This document shows positions 61,408 to 64,000 of a stretch of 64,000 nucleotides of DNA, piece after piece. How positions within the stretch are numbered: the stretch's first letter is position 1; each line of letters begins with the position of its first letter. A program made the translations under genes and the position numbers. The stretch comes from Mucilaginibacter pedocola (GTDB lineage: Bacteria > Bacteroidota > Bacteroidia > Sphingobacteriales > Sphingobacteriaceae), in the NCBI RefSeq assembly GCF_002013915.1, contig NZ_MBTF01000036.1:62001-126000 (forward strand), in the 5' to 3' direction. The notes under the pieces were generated by a model that was not told where the DNA came from, searched no databases, and saw only the letters and a program-made list of their open reading frames with translations.

Positions 61408-64000
61408 ATGGGCATTTTTGATAAAATTTTAGGCGTTTTCCAAAAGGAAAAGAAAGAGCCTGATAGTGCTGAGGCACATATCGATACTTCCCCCGGAGCG
61501 CTGGCGAATTGGGAATTTAGCAGGGTAATTACAAACACGCGTACCGAACTGGAAAAAATCCATCCCAATTACTTTTACGACCTTAAAATTTCTGCCTGTA
61601 CCGAATATACCGGAAACGTTGTGGCATGGGGCGATAAAAAGAAAATTCAGTTTATCCTTTATTGCGTAGAACGAATTATCCGTTTTAAAGATAAGCGTAA
61701 CTACAATTACCGAAGCGACGCTTATAAAGATTACATGGTGCAGTCGGCTTATCTTGGGCAGTTATTCCGGACTAAGCTGCATATCGATGCCGGGGCGCTG
61801 GAGCAATTGGTGGATGCTTTTACAATGCGTGCGGGAAAAAACTGGGGCTACCACTATCAATGGCCTATCAACCCGCTGCTTAACCAGCTGTCGCGATTGT
61901 ATGGTAAGGATGGCTTGCCTGCCCCAATGCACACAGCCCTATACAAACTAAAACAAACTATTTTTCAGGATACCTCCCACGGCTTTGAGAAAGATAAACT
62001 GAAGCTGATGGAAAAGATAGATCAGTTAATCTTTAAAGCCTCCGCAGCACCCGAAGAAGTAAAACCAACATTGTTCTTGGGGAAAGACCCGTTCTCGGAT
62101 TACGCTAACCCCATTATAGAGGGTAAACCTGCCGCTGATAAACAAAATTGGTATAAATTGATAACCAAGGCAGGCAAAGCTACCGGCTCAAAACCCTCCG
62201 CGAAGTTTCTGGCAGAAAGCAAGGAGCTATTCACCCAACTGGGTACCGATAAATTCAAGGCTGTTGTAAACGATTGGTTTCTTTTTGTAATTGCCCTGAA
62301 AGAAGAAACTACCGAAACCACGCAAATTTATGGCGGGCAGGTTTATACCTATTACAACTCCACTTTCCTGAGTTCTATAAACGTAGAGGCCATAAAGGGT
62401 TTTGTATGGATGTGCGCCAACTTTCATGATAATGCCACCCTTAACAATTTAGCCAAACTTGCCGAGCGGTCCTTCAGGAAAATACCGGGGCAGGGGCCGG
62501 CTGCGGCTGCCGTTGGTAATGCCTGCTTGTATGCCTTGTACCGCTCAAAAGGGTTGGATGGCATAGGGCATTTATCGCGGTTAAAACTGCGCGTAAAACA
62601 GGCAAGCACACAGCAGCTAATTGAAAAATACATTGCCGAGGCAGCAACCGCGCAAGGGGTATCAACCCATGTGATAGAGGATATGGCTGTTGACGACTTA
62701 AAACTGGTTAATGGCAGCCGCGAATGGGTGCTTGATGACTTTACCTGCAAACTAACCATCACAGGCCTGGGCAAATCTGAGCTAAGCTGGTTTAAGGCCT
62801 ATGGTTCGCAGCAAAAATCGGTACCGGCGGCGGTGAAGGATAAGTATGCCGAGAAGTTAAAGAAGATAAAAGATACCCAAAAGCAAACCGACCAGGGCAC
62901 TGCTGCGCAGCGCGACCGTATTGACCGTATGTTCAGAACGGGGCGAAGCTGGAGCATGGGAGCCTTTAACCAATACTATTTGGAGCACGGGCTGATAAGC
63001 TTTTTAGCCAAACGCATCATCTGGAATTTTACAACTGCCGGCGAAACTATATCTGCAATGCAGTTAGATGGCGGATGGCGAACCAGTGCCGGCGAAATTG
63101 TAACGCCCGCTGAAGATGTGGTGGTATCGCTTTGGCATCCCGCGTTGGCAACGCTTGCCGATGTAAAGGCCTGGCGCGCGTATTTAATGGAGCACCAAAT
63201 ACAACAACCGCTAAAACAGGCCTTTCGCGAGGTGTACCTGTTAACCGAGGCCGAATTGAATACCCGCACTTACAGTAACCGCATGGCGGCCCACGTACTA
63301 AAACAGCACCAGTTTAATATGCTGGCCAAAGTGCGCGGTTGGAAATACGCTTTAATGGGTGCCTTTGATAACGGCATGGACAACGGCACGGCAGAAGTTA
63401 ATTTGCCTGAGTATGGCTTAAAAGCACAATATTGGGTAAATGAAGTAAACGCCGATGATGCTTTTAACACTACGGGTATCTGGAACTACGTAACCACCGA
63501 CCAGGTAAGGTTTGTAAACAGTACAAGTGGCGCAGTTGTGGAACTAATAGAAGTACCGCCGCTGGCCTTATCAGAAGTACTGCGCGATGTAGACTTGTTT
63601 GTGGGCGTGGCCAGTGTAGGTAACGACCCCAACTGGCAGGATTCGGGTGGTTTGCCTGCGCTGAATACTTACTGGCAGTCGTACTCATTCGGCGATTTAA
63701 CCGAGGTAGCCAAAACACGTAAAGAGATATTAACGGGATTGCTGCCCCGCCTTAAAATTAGTAAGGTGGCCGAGATAAGGGATAAGTTTGTGGTAGTGAA
63801 AGGCAAATTGCGTACCTACAAAATACACATAGGCAGCACCAATATACTGATGGAGCCGAACGACCAATACCTCTGTATAGTACCCGACCGCAGCCAGAAA
63901 AGCCAAACCGAAAATGTATTCCTTCCATTCGAGGGCGATGCAGGGTTATCGGTAATAATATCGAAAGCGTTTTTGCTGGCAGACGATGATAAAATAACCG
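61408..64000 (+). CDS. DUF4132-containing protein (runs off the window)
   Basis: Starts at ATG 61408, three bases after the previous stop, and stays open to the window end (864 residues seen, C-terminus missing). No signal peptide. The first part is helical and HEAT-like (LAKLAERSFRKIPGQGPAAAAVGNACLYALYRSKG). From about residue 560 it has the DUF4132 pattern: GRSWSMGAFNQYYLEHGLIS, AWRAYLMEHQIQQPLKQAFREVYLLTEAE and ALMGAFDNGMDNG. E. coli YehI/MolR are distant relatives of unclear function. The small upstream gene is probably its partner. Family assignment is good; the role is unknown. Confidence 0.85.
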   Translation, partial: MGIFDKILGVFQKEKKEPDSAEAHIDTSPGALANWEFSRVITNTRTELEKIHPNYFYDLKISACTEYTGNVVAWGDKKKIQFILYCVERIIRFKDKRNYNYRSDAYKDYMVQSAYLGQLFRTKLHIDAGALEQLVDAFTMRAGKNWGYHYQWPINPLLNQLSRLYGKDGLPAPMHTALYKLKQTIFQDTSHGFEKDKLKLMEKIDQLIFKASAAPEEVKPTLFLGKDPFSDYANPIIEGKPAADKQNWYKLITKAGKATGSKPSAKFLAESKELFTQLGTDKFKAVVNDWFLFVIALKEETTETTQIYGGQVYTYYNSTFLSSINVEAIKGFVWMCANFHDNATLNNLAKLAERSFRKIPGQGPAAAAVGNACLYALYRSKGLDGIGHLSRLKLRVKQASTQQLIEKYIAEAATAQGVSTHVIEDMAVDDLKLVNGSREWVLDDFTCKLTITGLGKSELSWFKAYGSQQKSVPAAVKDKYAEKLKKIKDTQKQTDQGTAAQRDRIDRMFRTGRSWSMGAFNQYYLEHGLISFLAKRIIWNFTTAGETISAMQLDGGWRTSAGEIVTPAEDVVVSLWHPALATLADVKAWRAYLMEHQIQQPLKQAFREVYLLTEAELNTRTYSNRMAAHVLKQHQFNMLAKVRGWKYALMGAFDNGMDNGTAEVNLPEYGLKAQYWVNEVNADDAFNTTGIWNYVTTDQVRFVNSTSGAVVELIEVPPLALSEVLRDVDLFVGVASVGNDPNWQDSGGLPALNTYWQSYSFGDLTEVAKTRKEILTGLLPRLKISKVAEIRDKFVVVKGKLRTYKIHIGSTNILMEPNDQYLCIVPDRSQKSQTENVFLPFEGDAGLSVIISKAFLLADDDKIT

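Noticed and set aside
1..64000. Prophage, integrative element or polysaccharide-utilisation locus
   Set aside because: No integrase, terminase, capsid, relaxase or SusC/SusD pair was found, and gene content is of ordinary Bacteroidota type throughout.

Overview
The window looks like a chromosomal segment of a Bacteroidota bacterium, most likely family Sphingobacteriaceae and close to Mucilaginibacter or Pedobacter. This is inferred from gene content, not from a marker gene: type IX secretion sorting domains of both type A and type B, a PorP/SprF protein, a LytTR two-component pair next to an outer-membrane barrel protein, a Bacteroidota NUDIX-type sugar regulator beside xylAB, and promoter-like TAnnTTTG boxes in place of Shine-Dalgarno signals. 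No rRNA, tRNA, CRISPR array, phage or insertion sequence was seen.

Layout. 1-5.8 kb: a truncated alpha/beta hydrolase behind a DinB-like gene, a Crp-like regulator behind an acyltransferase, a GH127-type glycosidase, a secreted START-domain protein and a small orphan gene. 5.9-11.3 kb: a probable extracytosolic flavin electron-transfer module. It has ApbE (FMN transferase) facing a three-gene operon of a secreted ankyrin protein, a DUF2271 protein carrying a TGAS motif that could be the flavinylation site, and a membrane PepSY-flavodoxin-reductase fusion. 11.4-18.3 kb: an M1 peptidase, then a LacI regulator divergent from xylB-xylA, closed by a NUDIX-fold regulator. A CAATCGATTG palindrome lies on both sides of lacI. 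18.3-25.2 kb: an AraC regulator divergent from a medium-chain oxidoreductase with a perfect palindrome between them; a LytS-like kinase and LytTR regulator; and an outer-membrane barrel protein.

25.2-41.1 kb and 44.5-60.9 kb hold giant secreted proteins. A type B cargo of about 1,865 residues, apparently frameshifted in an 8-nt homopolymer near its start, is followed by its likely partner PorP/SprF. A 2,397-residue type A cargo (IPT, FG-GAP, NHL, SprB-like) overlaps a lipoprotein gene. A 5,469-residue type B cargo is built from beta-helix, Calx-beta, CARDB, Ig-like, PKD and MBG modules. Between them lie a frameshifted AraC gene, a CPBP protease divergent from a YcaQ/AlkZ-like DNA glycosylase, and a lipoprotein whose start codon sits in a hairpin. 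The window ends in a DUF4132 gene with its small upstream partner.

Three copies of a ~115-bp palindromic intergenic element with TTCCCCTCTTGAGAGGGG-like ends occur at about 6.9, 20.3 and 31.9 kb. The best candidates for new biology are the flavin module, the stepwise one-rung shrinkage of the beta-helix repeats in the giant protein, the exact 729-bp super-repeat in its MBG array, the homopolymer frameshift in the type B cargo, and a terminator-ended leader or small RNA just before the LytS-like kinase.
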